Part shown: positions 9,028 to 19,981 of the stretch, one piece after another
Numbering within the stretch: position 1 is the first letter of the stretch
How the letters are laid out: every line of letters starts with the position of its first letter
Assembly: GCA_945898115.1 (NCBI GenBank)
Contig: CAMDHS010000003.1
Location: 1 to 42,399, forward strand
Source of the DNA: Comamonas sp. lk
Lineage (GTDB): Bacteria > Pseudomonadota > Gammaproteobacteria > Burkholderiales > Burkholderiaceae_C
Length of the DNA stretch: 42,399 bases
Direction of reading: 5' to 3'
Program-made: the position numbers and the translations under genes
Notes under the pieces: model-generated
The model's input: the letters and a program-made list of their open reading frames with translations, nothing else
Told to the model about the DNA's origin: nothing
Databases searched by the model: none

Positions 9028-9188
9028 ATCATCGAAGGGACTTGGGCACCTTGGGCTCATCCTTTAGACCACTTACTGCATTAACAAAGAACAAACAATT
9101 TCTTGTTGATCTAAAGAACATCACCCACAATGGCAGATCCGCACGCGTTTCGCACCCTATTCCTCCCCTTCACAGCCTATCGATCCCC

Positions 9189-10190
9189 ATGAACTTCAAA
9201 CAAAAAGCCACGCTGGCCCTGGCCGCAATTGCCCTGACCGCCAGCCAACTCGCCAGCGCCCAAACCACGCTGCTCAACGCCTCTTACGACGTGGCGCGCG
9301 AGTTTTACAAAGACATCAACGTCGCCTTCATTGCCAATTACAAAAAAACCACGGGCAAGGACATCAAAATTGACCAGGCCCACGGCGGCTCAAGCGCGCA
9401 GGCCCGTGCCGTGAACGACGGCCTGGACGCCGATGTGGTGACCATGAACACCACCACCGACATCGACTTTTTGGCCAGCACCGGCGCGGTAGCCAAAGAC
9501 TGGACCAAAAAATTCCCCAACAACGCCGCCCCCACCAGCTCAACCATGCTGTTTTTGGTACGCAACAACAACCCAAAGGGCATCAAAGACTGGGACGACC
9601 TGATCAAGCCCGGCGTGCAGGTGATTGTGGTTAACCCCAAAACCGGTGGCAACGGCCGCATGGCCTATTTGGCGGCCTGGGGCCAGGTGCGCAAAAAGGG
9701 CGGCACCGACGCCCAAGCGGCTGACTTTGTGGCCAAGCTCTACAAAAACGTGCCGGTGTTGGCCAAGGGCGGACGCGACGCCACCACCATCTTTTTGCAG
9801 CGCAATATTGGCGACGTGCTGATCACCTTTGAGTCTGAAGTGGTGTCGGTGGACAAGGAATTTGGCGCAGGCAAAGTAGACGCCATTCACCCCAGCAGCT
9901 CCATCGTGGCGGAAAACCCAGTGGCGATAGTGGAACGCACCGTGGCCAAAAAAGGCACGGCAGAGCAGGCCAAGGCCTACCTGAACTTTTTGTATTCAGA
10001 CGAAGGCCAAGAGATCGCCGCCCAGCACGCCATTCGCCCGAGCAACCCCGCCATCCTGAAAAAATACGCCAGCACCTTCAAGCCCATCAGCCTGTTCCGT
10101 GCCGAAGACTATTTCGGCTCGTTTGCGGAAGCCCAAAAAGTGCATTTCAACGACGGCGGCCAATTCGACAAGCTGTACACCGTCAAGTAA
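9189..10190 (+). CDS. sbp: Sulfate ABC transporter periplasmic substrate-binding protein
   Basis: 'TTLLNASYDVAREFYKDINVAFIANYKKTTGKDIKIDQAHGGSSAQARAVNDGLDADVVTMNTTTDID'; signal peptide MNFKQKATLALAAIALTASQLASA. ORF listed from 9042; ATG 9189 starts the signal peptide. Confidence 0.93.
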   Translation: MNFKQKATLALAAIALTASQLASAQTTLLNASYDVAREFYKDINVAFIANYKKTTGKDIKIDQAHGGSSAQARAVNDGLDADVVTMNTTTDIDFLASTGAVAKDWTKKFPNNAAPTSSTMLFLVRNNNPKGIKDWDDLIKPGVQVIVVNPKTGGNGRMAYLAAWGQVRKKGGTDAQAADFVAKLYKNVPVLAKGGRDATTIFLQRNIGDVLITFESEVVSVDKEFGAGKVDAIHPSSSIVAENPVAIVERTVAKKGTAEQAKAYLNFLYSDEGQEIAAQHAIRPSNPAILKKYASTFKPISLFRAEDYFGSFAEAQKVHFNDGGQFDKLYTVK

Positions 10191-11054
10191 ATGCAGGCTG
10201 CGCTTGTGTCCGGGCCGCTGGCAAAGCGCACGCCCAAACGGGTCTTGCCCGGCTTCAACATCACGCTCGGGTTTACGCTGTTTTACCTGAGCGTGATTGT
10301 GCTGATCCCGCTCTCGGCCCTGTTTTTCAAAACCTTTACGCTGAGCTGGGAACAGTTTGTGAGCGCCGTGTCGAGCCCGCGCGTGGTGGCGTCGTACCAG
10401 CTCACTTTTGGCGCCTCGTTTTTGGCGGCGCTGGTCAACGCGGTGTTTGGTTTGCTGCTGGCCTGGGTGCTGGTGCGCTACGAGTTTCCGGGCAAAAAGC
10501 TGGTTGACGCGCTGGTGGACTTGCCTTTTGCCCTGCCCACGGCGGTAGCCGGCATTTCGCTCACCGCCCTGCTGGCCAGCAATGGCTGGATTGGCAGCCT
10601 GCTGGAGCCTTATGGCATCAGCCTGGCTTTTAACCGCAACGGCGTGGTGATTGCGCTGATTTTTATCGGCCTGCCCTTTGTGGTGCGCACCGTGCAACCC
10701 GTGCTGGAAGACGCCGAAAAAGAACTCGAAGAAGCCGCCGCCTGCCTGGGTGCGAGCCGCTGGCAGACCTTTCGCCACGTGATTTTTCCCACCATTGCCC
10801 CGGCGCTGCTCACCGGCTTTGCCATGGCCTTTGCCCGTGCCATTGGTGAATATGGCTCGGTCATTTTTATTGCCGGCAATATGCCCATGGTGTCCGAGAT
10901 CACACCGCTGATCATCATCGGCAAGCTCGAGCAATACGACTATGCCGGGGCCACGGCGGTGGCGGTGGTGATGCTGGGCTTTTCGTTTGTCATGCTGCTG
11001 GTGATCAACGGCTTGCAAGCATGGCAGCGCAAACGCGCAGGAGCGTCTTCATGA
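10191..11054 (+). CDS. cysT: Sulfate/thiosulfate ABC transporter permease CysT (CysU)
   Basis: Permease with EAA-like loop '[31 protein letters not shown]'; directly follows sbp. Confidence 0.93.
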   Translation: MQAALVSGPLAKRTPKRVLPGFNITLGFTLFYLSVIVLIPLSALFFKTFTLSWEQFVSAVSSPRVVASYQLTFGASFLAALVNAVFGLLLAWVLVRYEFPGKKLVDALVDLPFALPTAVAGISLTALLASNGWIGSLLEPYGISLAFNRNGVVIALIFIGLPFVVRTVQPVLEDAEKELEEAAACLGASRWQTFRHVIFPTIAPALLTGFAMAFARAIGEYGSVIFIAGNMPMVSEITPLIIIGKLEQYDYAGATAVAVVMLGFSFVMLLVINGLQAWQRKRAGASS

Positions 11055-11962
11055 GCAATAGCCGCACCGTGCGCCGCGCCCAATCGGGCACCACCGAACC
11101 GGCCTGGGTGAAATGGACGCTGATAGGCGTCGCCCTGGCCTTTGTTTTTTTGTTTTTGCTGCTGCCGCTGGCGGCCGTGTTTACCGAAGCCCTGCGCAAG
11201 GGCGTGCCAGCGTTTTTGGAAGCCTTTCAGGAACCCGACGCCTGGAGCGCGATTCGCCTGACCCTGATTACTGCGGCCATTGCCGTTCCGCTAAACCTGG
11301 TGTTTGGCGTCGCTGCAGCCTGGGCGATTGCCAAGTACGAGTTCCGGGGCAAGGCGTTTCTGACCACGTTGGTGGACTTGCCGTTTTCCGTGTCGCCCGT
11401 GGTGGCGGGTCTGATTTATGTGCTGATGTTTGGCGCGCACGGCTGGTTTGGCCCTTGGCTGCAGGCGCATGACGTGAAGATCATTTTTGCCGTGCCGGGC
11501 ATCGTGCTGGCCACGATTTTTGTGACCTTTCCGTTTATCGCGCGCGAGCTGATTCCGCTCATGCAAGCCCAAGGGACCGAAGAAGAACAGGCCGCCCAGG
11601 TGCTGGGCGCCAGCGGCTGGCAGACCTTTTGGCATGTGACCCTGCCCAACATCAAGTGGGGCCTGATCTATGGCGTGATTTTGTGCAACGCTCGGGCCAT
11701 GGGCGAGTTTGGCGCGGTGTCGGTGGTCTCAGGCCATATTCGCGGCCAGACCAACACCATGCCGCTGCACGTCGAGATTTTGTACAACGAATACCAGTCG
11801 GTGGCCGCCTTTGCGGTGGCGTCTCTGCTGGCGCTCTTGGCGCTGGTTACGCTCGCGATCAAGTCTTTTGTCGAATGGCAGTTTGAGCACCTGGAAAAAG
11901 CCGCCGCCGCCCTGCCGCCCGAACCTGCACCAAAGCCCGCGCCCCAGCCCGCGCGCGCCTGA
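11051..11962 (+). CDS. cysW: Sulfate/thiosulfate ABC transporter permease CysW
   Basis: '[72 protein letters not shown]'; ATG at 11051 overlaps the cysT stop (ATGA). Confidence 0.93.
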   Translation: MSNSRTVRRAQSGTTEPAWVKWTLIGVALAFVFLFLLLPLAAVFTEALRKGVPAFLEAFQEPDAWSAIRLTLITAAIAVPLNLVFGVAAAWAIAKYEFRGKAFLTTLVDLPFSVSPVVAGLIYVLMFGAHGWFGPWLQAHDVKIIFAVPGIVLATIFVTFPFIARELIPLMQAQGTEEEQAAQVLGASGWQTFWHVTLPNIKWGLIYGVILCNARAMGEFGAVSVVSGHIRGQTNTMPLHVEILYNEYQSVAAFAVASLLALLALVTLAIKSFVEWQFEHLEKAAAALPPEPAPKPAPQPARA

Positions 11963-11983
11963 CCTTTTTTTGAAGAGAAGCCC

Positions 11984-13096
11984 ATGAGTATTGCAATACG
12001 CCAGGTCAGCAAAGACTTTGGCACTTTCAAGGCCTTGCGCAATGTCGATCTGGACATTGGCTCGGGCGAGCTGGTCGCGCTTTTGGGCCCCTCGGGCTGC
12101 GGCAAGACGACGCTCTTGCGCATCATCGCTGGGCTAGAAACTGCGGACCGAGGCAACATTTTGTTCAGCGGCGAGGACGCCACCGACTTCAATGTGCGCG
12201 AGCGCAACGTGGGCTTTGTGTTTCAGCACTACGCCTTGTTTCGCCACATGACGGTGTTTGACAACGTGGCCTTTGGCCTGCGCATGAAGCCGCGCGCCAC
12301 GCGACCGTCAGACGCGGTCATCAAAGAAAAAGTGCACGCGCTCTTAGGGCTAGTACAACTCGACTGGTTGGCAGACCGCTACCCTGCGCAACTCTCGGGC
12401 GGCCAGCGCCAACGCATTGCGCTGGCCCGCGCATTGGCGGTAGAACCCCAGGTGCTGCTGCTCGACGAGCCCTTTGGCGCGCTGGACGCCAAGGTGCGCA
12501 AAGAGCTGCGCCGCTGGCTGCGCCGCCTGCATGACGACCTGCACGTGACCAGCATTTTTGTCACCCACGACCAAGAAGAAGCGCTAGAAGTAGCCGACCG
12601 CGTGGTGCTGATGAACAGCGGCAAAGTCGAACAAGTGGGTTCACCCCAAGAAGTGTGGGACCACCCGGCCAGCCCCTTTGTCTACGGATTTTTGGGTGAC
12701 GTCAACCTGTTCCATGGCCGCGCCCACGAAGGCCAAATGCACATCGGCGAAAGCCACAGCGGCGTGCGCCTGGCCACCCCAGAACACAGCGCCGCCCAAG
12801 ACGCCATGGCCTTTGCCTACGTGCGCCCGCACGATCTGGACGTGCAACGCTACCCATCCACCGACCCGCATATTGCAAGTGGCGCAACAAGCGGCGGCAT
12901 TCCGGCCAAGTTGCAACGCGCGATTGTCGTGGGGCCAATTGCACGCCTTGAGTTACTGCCCCTGGACCGCGCCGCCGCTGGCAGCGACGACATCATTGAG
13001 GCGCAAATGACCTCCCAGCAGTTCCATGAAATGGGCTTGCAGGAAGGCGAAACCCTGCTGTTGACACCCCGCAAGGCGCGGGTGTTTGTGGCTTAA
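11984..13096 (+). CDS. cysA: Sulfate/thiosulfate ABC transporter ATPase CysA
   Basis: Walker A '[18 protein letters not shown]', signature '[16 protein letters not shown]', '[15 protein letters not shown]'; last gene of the sbp-cysTWA set. Confidence 0.94.
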   Translation: MSIAIRQVSKDFGTFKALRNVDLDIGSGELVALLGPSGCGKTTLLRIIAGLETADRGNILFSGEDATDFNVRERNVGFVFQHYALFRHMTVFDNVAFGLRMKPRATRPSDAVIKEKVHALLGLVQLDWLADRYPAQLSGGQRQRIALARALAVEPQVLLLDEPFGALDAKVRKELRRWLRRLHDDLHVTSIFVTHDQEEALEVADRVVLMNSGKVEQVGSPQEVWDHPASPFVYGFLGDVNLFHGRAHEGQMHIGESHSGVRLATPEHSAAQDAMAFAYVRPHDLDVQRYPSTDPHIASGATSGGIPAKLQRAIVVGPIARLELLPLDRAAAGSDDIIEAQMTSQQFHEMGLQEGETLLLTPRKARVFVA

Positions 13097-13252
13097 AACG
13101 GCGCTTGGCCTGAAATAGGCACCCTCCTCTCGCTTGGAACGGGGCATCTTGGGGTTATACATTTTTCGCATAGTTGTCCACTAACTTGGCCTTGGACAAG
13201 GACGGTGCGCAAGCCTACATTGCGGGCATTGTCACAACAATGCTAAAAAAAC

Positions 13253-14569
<1,317 letters not shown>

Positions 14570-14610
14570 AGGGTTTACTGCAAACTGCCCTTGGCGCCTT
14601 TGGGCAAGAG

Positions 14611-14636
14611 CACCGGCGCGCAGCAAGGCGCTGGTG
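14611..14636 (+). terminator. Candidate terminator hairpin downstream of gdhA (CACCGGCGC/GCGCTGGTG, one G-U pair)
   Basis: 9-bp near-perfect stem between convergent gdhA and soxB, followed by a short T-run. Confidence 0.4.
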
Positions 14637-14682
14637 TTTGACACCGACCCATGGCCCCCGTGCACCAGCGGCGCGGTCGCCC

Positions 14683-16416
14683 CTAGGCCACGTAACCCGG
14701 ATTGGGCAGCACGTCTAGCAACTGTGGCGTGTTGAGCTTGCGCTGGGCCACTTTGCCATTGGTGGCCTTGAGCCACTGCTCCACCACTTCCCAGATTTGC
14801 TTGTTGCCCGCGCTGCGCGCCTCTTCGGCCACAGGCGCCCAACCGGCCACCTTGTACTTTTTGTCGGCTTCAAGCGCTTTGCCATTCAGGCGCATATCGC
14901 CAATGCGCTGGCCCATGGCCGCTAAAGGCTTGCAGCTGTATTGCAGCCCGCCCACCCGCACCATGTCGCCGCCTTGCTGGTAGTAGGGGTCGGGGTTGAA
15001 CAGGTTGTCGCACACGTCTTCAAGAATGGTCTTGATGGTGGTGCCCGTCATTTCGGTCACGGTGGAATACGAGTAAGTGGTGGCCGTCATGTCCATCAGC
15101 CATTCACGGGTGATGGGCTGGCCGGGCAGCAAGCTGGTGCCCCAGCGAAAGCCGGGCGAAAACGCCAGGTCTGCGCCCTGAACTTCCATCATGGCATCCA
15201 GCAAAAGCTGGTCGCCCGTGCCATTGAAGTTGCCACGGCGGTAGAGCGAGCCCTCGGTGATGGCCAGGGTTTCTGCCAGTTTGGCGGCGTAGGGTGCGCG
15301 TATCTTGGTAATCAGCGCAGACATCTCGGCGTCGGCTGGCAGCATGTTGGCAAACACGGGCAAGAGCTTGTAGCGGAAGTCGCTGACACGCTTGTCCTTG
15401 ACCTCAAAGTCCAGCACAGCCAAAAACTTGCTGTTCGAGCCCGCGTTGGTGACGATGGTCTTGCCCGCCTTGTTGCTCACGATGCTGGCCACGGGCATGC
15501 CGTCGTGGGTGTGGCCGCCCATGATGGCGTCGATGCCGGTCACGCGGCTGGCCATTTTCAGGTCCACGTCCATGCCGTTGTGCGACAGCACCACCACCAC
15601 CTGGGCGCCTTTGGCACGGGCCTCGTTCACCATGGCCTGCATGTTTTCGTCCTGAATGCCAAAGGCCCAGTCCGCCACCATGTAGCGCGGGTTGGCAATC
15701 GGGGTGTAGGGAAAGGCCTGGCCGATGATGGCGCAGGGCACACCATTGATCTCACGGATCACATAGGGCTTGAAGACCTGGTCGCCAAAGTCATTGGTCT
15801 TGACGTTTTGGGCGACAAAGTCCACCTTGCCGGCAAAGTCTTTGTCAATGATTTCTTTTACCCGCTCCATGCCGTAGGTGAATTCCCAGTGGCCGGTCAT
15901 CACGTCCACGCCCAGCAGCTTGCAGGCGTCCACCATGTCTTGTCCATTGGTCCACAGCGAAGTGCCTGAGCCCTGCCAGGTGTCGCCGCCATCGAGCAGC
16001 AGCGCGCCGGGGCGACTGGCCTTGAGGCGCTTGACCAGCGTTGCCAGATGGGCAAAGCCGCCCACTTTGCCGTAGCGGCGCGCGGCTTTTTCAAAGTCGA
16101 GGTGCGTCAGCGCGTGGGCCTGTGCGGTGCCGGGCCGTACCTTGGCGGTGCGCAACAAATGCTCACCCACCAAGTGGGGCAAATTGCCGCGCATGGCGCC
16201 TATTCCCAGATTGACGTTGGGTTCGCGAAAATGCACCGGCATGAGCTGCGCGTGGCAGTCTGTCATGTGCAGAAACGACACATTGCCAAAGGGCGCAATG
16301 TCGTACAGACCGTTGGAAGCGGTGGCGGCGTCTGCGTCCGCAAACGCGCCCATGCCCATGCCGGCCATGGTGCCCGCACCCAGCACCTGGAAAAACTCAC
16401 GTTTGGATAGATTCAT
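14683..16416 (-). CDS. soxB: Thiosulfohydrolase SoxB
   Basis: 'MNLSKREFFQVLGAGTMAGMGMGAFADADAATASNGLYDIAPFGNVSFLHMTDCHAQLMPVHFREPNVNLGIG', 'LLLDGGDTWQGSGTSLWTNGQDMVDACKLLGVDVMTGHWEFTYG'. ORF listed to 16449; ATG at 16416 fits the Tat signal. Confidence 0.96.
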   Translation of the reverse strand: MNLSKREFFQVLGAGTMAGMGMGAFADADAATASNGLYDIAPFGNVSFLHMTDCHAQLMPVHFREPNVNLGIGAMRGNLPHLVGEHLLRTAKVRPGTAQAHALTHLDFEKAARRYGKVGGFAHLATLVKRLKASRPGALLLDGGDTWQGSGTSLWTNGQDMVDACKLLGVDVMTGHWEFTYGMERVKEIIDKDFAGKVDFVAQNVKTNDFGDQVFKPYVIREINGVPCAIIGQAFPYTPIANPRYMVADWAFGIQDENMQAMVNEARAKGAQVVVVLSHNGMDVDLKMASRVTGIDAIMGGHTHDGMPVASIVSNKAGKTIVTNAGSNSKFLAVLDFEVKDKRVSDFRYKLLPVFANMLPADAEMSALITKIRAPYAAKLAETLAITEGSLYRRGNFNGTGDQLLLDAMMEVQGADLAFSPGFRWGTSLLPGQPITREWLMDMTATTYSYSTVTEMTGTTIKTILEDVCDNLFNPDPYYQQGGDMVRVGGLQYSCKPLAAMGQRIGDMRLNGKALEADKKYKVAGWAPVAEEARSAGNKQIWEVVEQWLKATNGKVAQRKLNTPQLLDVLPNPGYVA

Positions 16417-16469
16417 AGCTTTGGCAATCGCAAACCGGCCTGCCCGCACGCGGCGCGGCAGGGTGGGGC

Positions 16470-17123
16470 TTATTGGTTAACGGGAGACTTGGGGTCGAGC
16501 AGCAGTGCCACGATGTGGCGCACCTGGTTTTCGTTCAGGATGCCCATATGGCCTGCGCGTGGCATGTTGGAGCAGGCGTTGTAAGCCTTGCTGTTCCAGA
16601 TCTTGCCCCAGGTGTATTGCACGATGGGTTTGGAGGCTTCGCTCTCTGGGTCAACCACGCCGCGCAGCTTGCCGTAGTTGTACAGGCTCGGGCCGATGGT
16701 GCCGTAGGAGATCTCTTTTTTGTCCATCTGGTGGCAGTTGTAGCAATTGCCGCCGTTGGGGGTTTTGGCGTCATCAGTCCAGGTCAGGCCCCGGCCGCTT
16801 TGGGCCAGTTTTTCGCCCTCTTTCCAGTCGCCCAGAAACTTGCCGTCCGCAGGCCAGCGAATGGACTTGAGGTTTTGCGCCTCCAGTGCCCTGGCAAGGT
16901 CTTCGTCCAGTGGTTTGCCCGCCACGTCAGCGGCGCTGCAGGCGCGGTTGGTTTCGTCGGTATCAAGCACCGACACCTTGACGATGCCCTGGTCCCGAAA
17001 CCCGACCTTGACCGCGTTTTGAGTCATCTGGTCAAGGGTGGCACCGTCAGGAAAAGAGGCGCAGCCTGCGACCGCAATTGCCGCACTCGCCGCAAGGAAA
17101 AACACTTTGGTAGGTTTGAACAT
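16470..17123 (-). CDS. soxX: Sulfur oxidation c-type cytochrome SoxX (predicted lipoprotein)
   Basis: 'GNCYNCHQMDKKEISYGTIGPSLYNYGKLRG', 'NSKAYNACSNMPRAGHMGILNENQVRHIVALLLDPKSPVN'; N-terminus MFKPTKVFFLAASAAIAVAGC with lipobox. Confidence 0.93.
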   Translation of the reverse strand: MFKPTKVFFLAASAAIAVAGCASFPDGATLDQMTQNAVKVGFRDQGIVKVSVLDTDETNRACSAADVAGKPLDEDLARALEAQNLKSIRWPADGKFLGDWKEGEKLAQSGRGLTWTDDAKTPNGGNCYNCHQMDKKEISYGTIGPSLYNYGKLRGVVDPESEASKPIVQYTWGKIWNSKAYNACSNMPRAGHMGILNENQVRHIVALLLDPKSPVNQ

Positions 17124-17143
17124 GAGGTTTCTCTGCAAAGGGT

Positions 17144-17944
17144 TTAACGCTTGATGGCAGGCGCCACCGAGACCGAGCCTGCGCTGTTGACGCCCAGATA
17201 GGTGCCCAGCGCAATGGTGACCTCGCTGGCGAAGCCCGGATAGGGAAAGCGCTGCTGGCGATAGCAGTCATTCAATCGCTGCTGCATGCCCCACATTTGC
17301 CCATTGGACACGCGGTAGGCCGGCCAGGCGGCAAAGCCTACGCCGTCGCCCGGGTTCTTGGTCAGCATGGGCAGGTCTTGCAAGCGGATGCGCGTGCCTT
17401 CTTGGCCGTGGCAAGAGGCGCATGAAAAATCATGCGGCCCGCCACGCTGGAAGAACAGGCGCTTGCCCACTTCGTAGGACACGCGCTCTTTGGCGTGCGC
17501 TTGTGGCAGATTGAACTTGCCCCCTTTGGACTCGGCCGCGATCCAGGTCGCCAGCGCCGTGATGTTGTTTTGCTCGCCCTTGCCAAACGCAGTCTTGGCG
17601 ATCTCGGCTGCGTTAAAGCCTTGCAGGGTTTCCATGCAGGTCAGCAGGCGCGACTCCAGGTCTTGCACCTGATTTGTATCGGCAAAGAAGCGCGGCAGCT
17701 CCAGAAAAACCCCTTTGACCACGCCCGGGCCTTTGCCCAGGTCACATTTTTCCAGGGTGGCTTTTTTGGGGCCACGGCTTTCTTTCCAGAGCGCCTCACC
17801 CTTGGCTTCAAACAAATCCGCCGGGTTGCCATCTTGGAGCATGGCGCGGTATTCCTCAATGCTTTGCACCGAGGTTTTCTGCGCAAGGGCTGAGGTGGCC
17901 AATGCACACAGCATGGCAGCTCCCAGGGCGGTTTTTTGGATCAT
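17144..17944 (-). CDS. soxA: Sulfur oxidation c-type cytochrome SoxA, monoheme form
   Basis: Single CxxCH ('GPHDFSCASCHGQEGTRIRLQDLPML') and 'GMQQRLNDCYRQQRFPYPGF' active-site Cys region; 'LEKCDLGKG' where diheme SoxA would have the first CxxCH. Confidence 0.93.
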   Translation of the reverse strand: MIQKTALGAAMLCALATSALAQKTSVQSIEEYRAMLQDGNPADLFEAKGEALWKESRGPKKATLEKCDLGKGPGVVKGVFLELPRFFADTNQVQDLESRLLTCMETLQGFNAAEIAKTAFGKGEQNNITALATWIAAESKGGKFNLPQAHAKERVSYEVGKRLFFQRGGPHDFSCASCHGQEGTRIRLQDLPMLTKNPGDGVGFAAWPAYRVSNGQMWGMQQRLNDCYRQQRFPYPGFASEVTIALGTYLGVNSAGSVSVAPAIKR

Positions 17945-17991
17945 GGTGTCTCCTCGAAGCGGTTGAGCAAGGGTTGTGGGCACGCGCCGCT

Positions 17992-18303
17992 TTAGGAAAC
18001 GGTGGCTTCGTCCGAGCGGGATTCGCCTTTGCTGTCTTTCCAGCTTACTCCCACCTTGTCACCGGCTTTGGCGCCTTTGATGGTGAATTGCAGGAACGGG
18101 TTTTTGGACACAGCGGGGCCCCACTCGGCGGTCATCACCACCTTGCCGTTGAGGGTGGCGCTCACCTCACTGATAAACCACGCGGGCACCAGGTTGCCTG
18201 CGGAGTCTTTGCGCTGACCGGACTCCATTTCGTGGGCCATCAGCACACGGACGGTGGCTTTGTCGCCAGTTGCTTGGGCGCGAATGCGCATTGGATCTGC
18301 CAT
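17992..18303 (-). CDS. soxZ: Thiosulfate oxidation carrier complex protein SoxZ
   Basis: 'MADPMRIRAQATGDKATVRVLMAHEMESGQRKDSAGNLVPAWFISEVSATLNGKVVMTAEWGPAVSKNPFLQFTIKG'. Confidence 0.95.
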   Translation of the reverse strand: MADPMRIRAQATGDKATVRVLMAHEMESGQRKDSAGNLVPAWFISEVSATLNGKVVMTAEWGPAVSKNPFLQFTIKGAKAGDKVGVSWKDSKGESRSDEATVS

Positions 18304-18357
18304 GGTTGTACTCCTGAAATTAATGCAATTGCGTTGTTAAAGAGGGGCGCTGGGGGA

Positions 18358-18813
18358 TTAGCCGCCGCAGCCGCCCAAAGTCACTTTGACTTCCTTCTTG
18401 GCAAAGAAGGCTTTGCCGTCGTTCATCACGGCTACGGCGTACACGTCAGAGGACTGGCCCATCTTGCTGCGCGTGGCAAAGCTGGCCTCGACGCTGTCGG
18501 TCACATTGAAAAAGGCCACCAGTGCGGCCGGGTTTTTCTCAACCAGAACCAGCAGCTGCTTGACGCCGGCCAGCGTGGTGGATGCCGTCAGGGGCACCAC
18601 GGCGCCGTTTTCCGCGATGTCGGGCCCGCCGATGGTCACGTCCTTGCTTTCAACTGGCGCTGAGGCGCCCAGTGCCTTGAGCACGTCGGCAACGCTCTTG
18701 GCGTCAAAAGCCGACTTGTTGTACGCAAAAGCGTATTGGGGGAAGAGTCCGGTGGCAGCCAACAGGCCTGCCACGATGGCTCCGCGCTTGAGTGTCTCGC
18801 GACGTGTTTGCAT
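18358..18813 (-). CDS. soxY: Thiosulfate oxidation carrier protein SoxY
   Basis: Tat-like start MQTRRETLKRGAIVAGLLAATG and C-terminal carrier motif 'KVTLGGCGG'. Confidence 0.95.
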   Translation of the reverse strand: MQTRRETLKRGAIVAGLLAATGLFPQYAFAYNKSAFDAKSVADVLKALGASAPVESKDVTIGGPDIAENGAVVPLTASTTLAGVKQLLVLVEKNPAALVAFFNVTDSVEASFATRSKMGQSSDVYAVAVMNDGKAFFAKKEVKVTLGGCGG

Positions 18814-18874
18814 AACTATCTCCTTCGGTAAGTTCACAGTGTTGATCGGGGTCGATTGCGGGTTTGGCATGGCA

Positions 18875-19981
18875 CTACTTCACAGCACCGTTGGCCAGCC
18901 AGGTGGCCAGGGTGGCGGCGGCGGCTTCGCTCAAGGCCTGGGCGGGCATGGGAATCGCGCCCCACACGCCGCTGCCGCCTTGTTTGATCTTTTTGGCCAG
19001 GTAGTCGGCCTTGTCGGCATGCTTTTTGGCGATGTCGGTAAACGCGGGGCCCACAATTTTCTTGTCCACGCCGTGGCAGGCGGTGCAGTTGTGCTTGTTG
19101 AGCAGGGCCAGTGCGGTCTTGCCGTCCACGCCACCTGCGGGCTTGGCGTCTGGCGTTTTGGCAGCCACCGCAGCGGGTGCGGCCACTGCCAGTTTGGCCG
19201 CAGCGCCTGCGCCCTTGGGCTCAGGCTGGGTGGTGTCGGCACCGCGCTGGGCGCCCACCAAGCGGTTTTGCTCGGCCAAGTTGCCGTGTGCATTGCGGGC
19301 AAAGTCAGGCAGGAAAGACGCCAGTTTTGCCTCGGGCGCGCAGTCTTTCATGCAGGCCACGTTGCGGGTGTCCGGCTTTTGCGTACCATTGAATTCCTTG
19401 CCCGGCCACATACTGTGCGCAGTGGTCATACCGTTGCGGTTGGGCATGCGTTGCTGCACCTCACGGATGTTTTGGTCCGACAAAGTAAAGTTGTCTGGCA
19501 CGATGCCGTTGAGGTTTAGCAGGAAGGCCGTGACGGCGTAAACCTCTTCGGTGCTCAGCGTCTTGGGCGCGGTCCAGGGCATGGCCCGGTTGATGTAGTC
19601 CCAAATCGTGGACAGGGTGCTTACCTTCATGAAAGTAGTGCGCCCCGGAAAACTCGAATCTGTGAGCTTGGCCACGTGCCCGGTTTCCATGTCCCCCTTG
19701 CTAATGCCGCCCACCAGGGGGCTGAACACTTCGCCAGACTCGCCAAAAAAGCCATGGCACTGGGCGCACTTGGCTTCCCACACGTCTTGCCCCTTAGCCA
19801 CCGAGCCCGACCCTGCGGGCAAACCCTTGAAGTCGGGCCGCACGTCAATGTCCCAGGCGGCGACTTCTCGCGCAGTGGCGTTTCGCCCCACGCCGGGGTA
19901 CGCGCTTTCGGCCTGCGCCATGGCCAGGCCGGAGGCGCCCAGCGCCAGAACCAAGACAAGCGCCTTAGGAAATTTGAACAT
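18875..19981 (-). CDS. soxD: SoxD, diheme c-type cytochrome subunit of sulfane dehydrogenase SoxCD
   Basis: CxxCH x2 ('CAQCHGFFGESGEVFSPLVGG', 'CTACHGVDKKIVGPAFTDIAKK'), 'NVACMKDCAPE', adjacent to soxC. Confidence 0.93.
   Translation of the reverse strand: MFKFPKALVLVLALGASGLAMAQAESAYPGVGRNATAREVAAWDIDVRPDFKGLPAGSGSVAKGQDVWEAKCAQCHGFFGESGEVFSPLVGGISKGDMETGHVAKLTDSSFPGRTTFMKVSTLSTIWDYINRAMPWTAPKTLSTEEVYAVTAFLLNLNGIVPDNFTLSDQNIREVQQRMPNRNGMTTAHSMWPGKEFNGTQKPDTRNVACMKDCAPEAKLASFLPDFARNAHGNLAEQNRLVGAQRGADTTQPEPKGAGAAAKLAVAAPAAVAAKTPDAKPAGGVDGKTALALLNKHNCTACHGVDKKIVGPAFTDIAKKHADKADYLAKKIKQGGSGVWGAIPMPAQALSEAAAATLATWLANGAVK

Noticed and set aside
9996-11018. 340-aa - strand ORF antisense to sbp/cysT
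   Set aside because: Overlaps confident cysT and sbp coding sequence; Gln/His/Arg-rich, no motif.
14941-15969. 342-aa + strand ORF antisense to soxB
   Set aside because: Fully overlaps soxB; Gly/His/Val-rich shadow frame with no recognisable motif.
18386-19519. 377-aa + strand ORF antisense to soxY/soxD
   Set aside because: Spans two confident genes on the other strand; no family signature.
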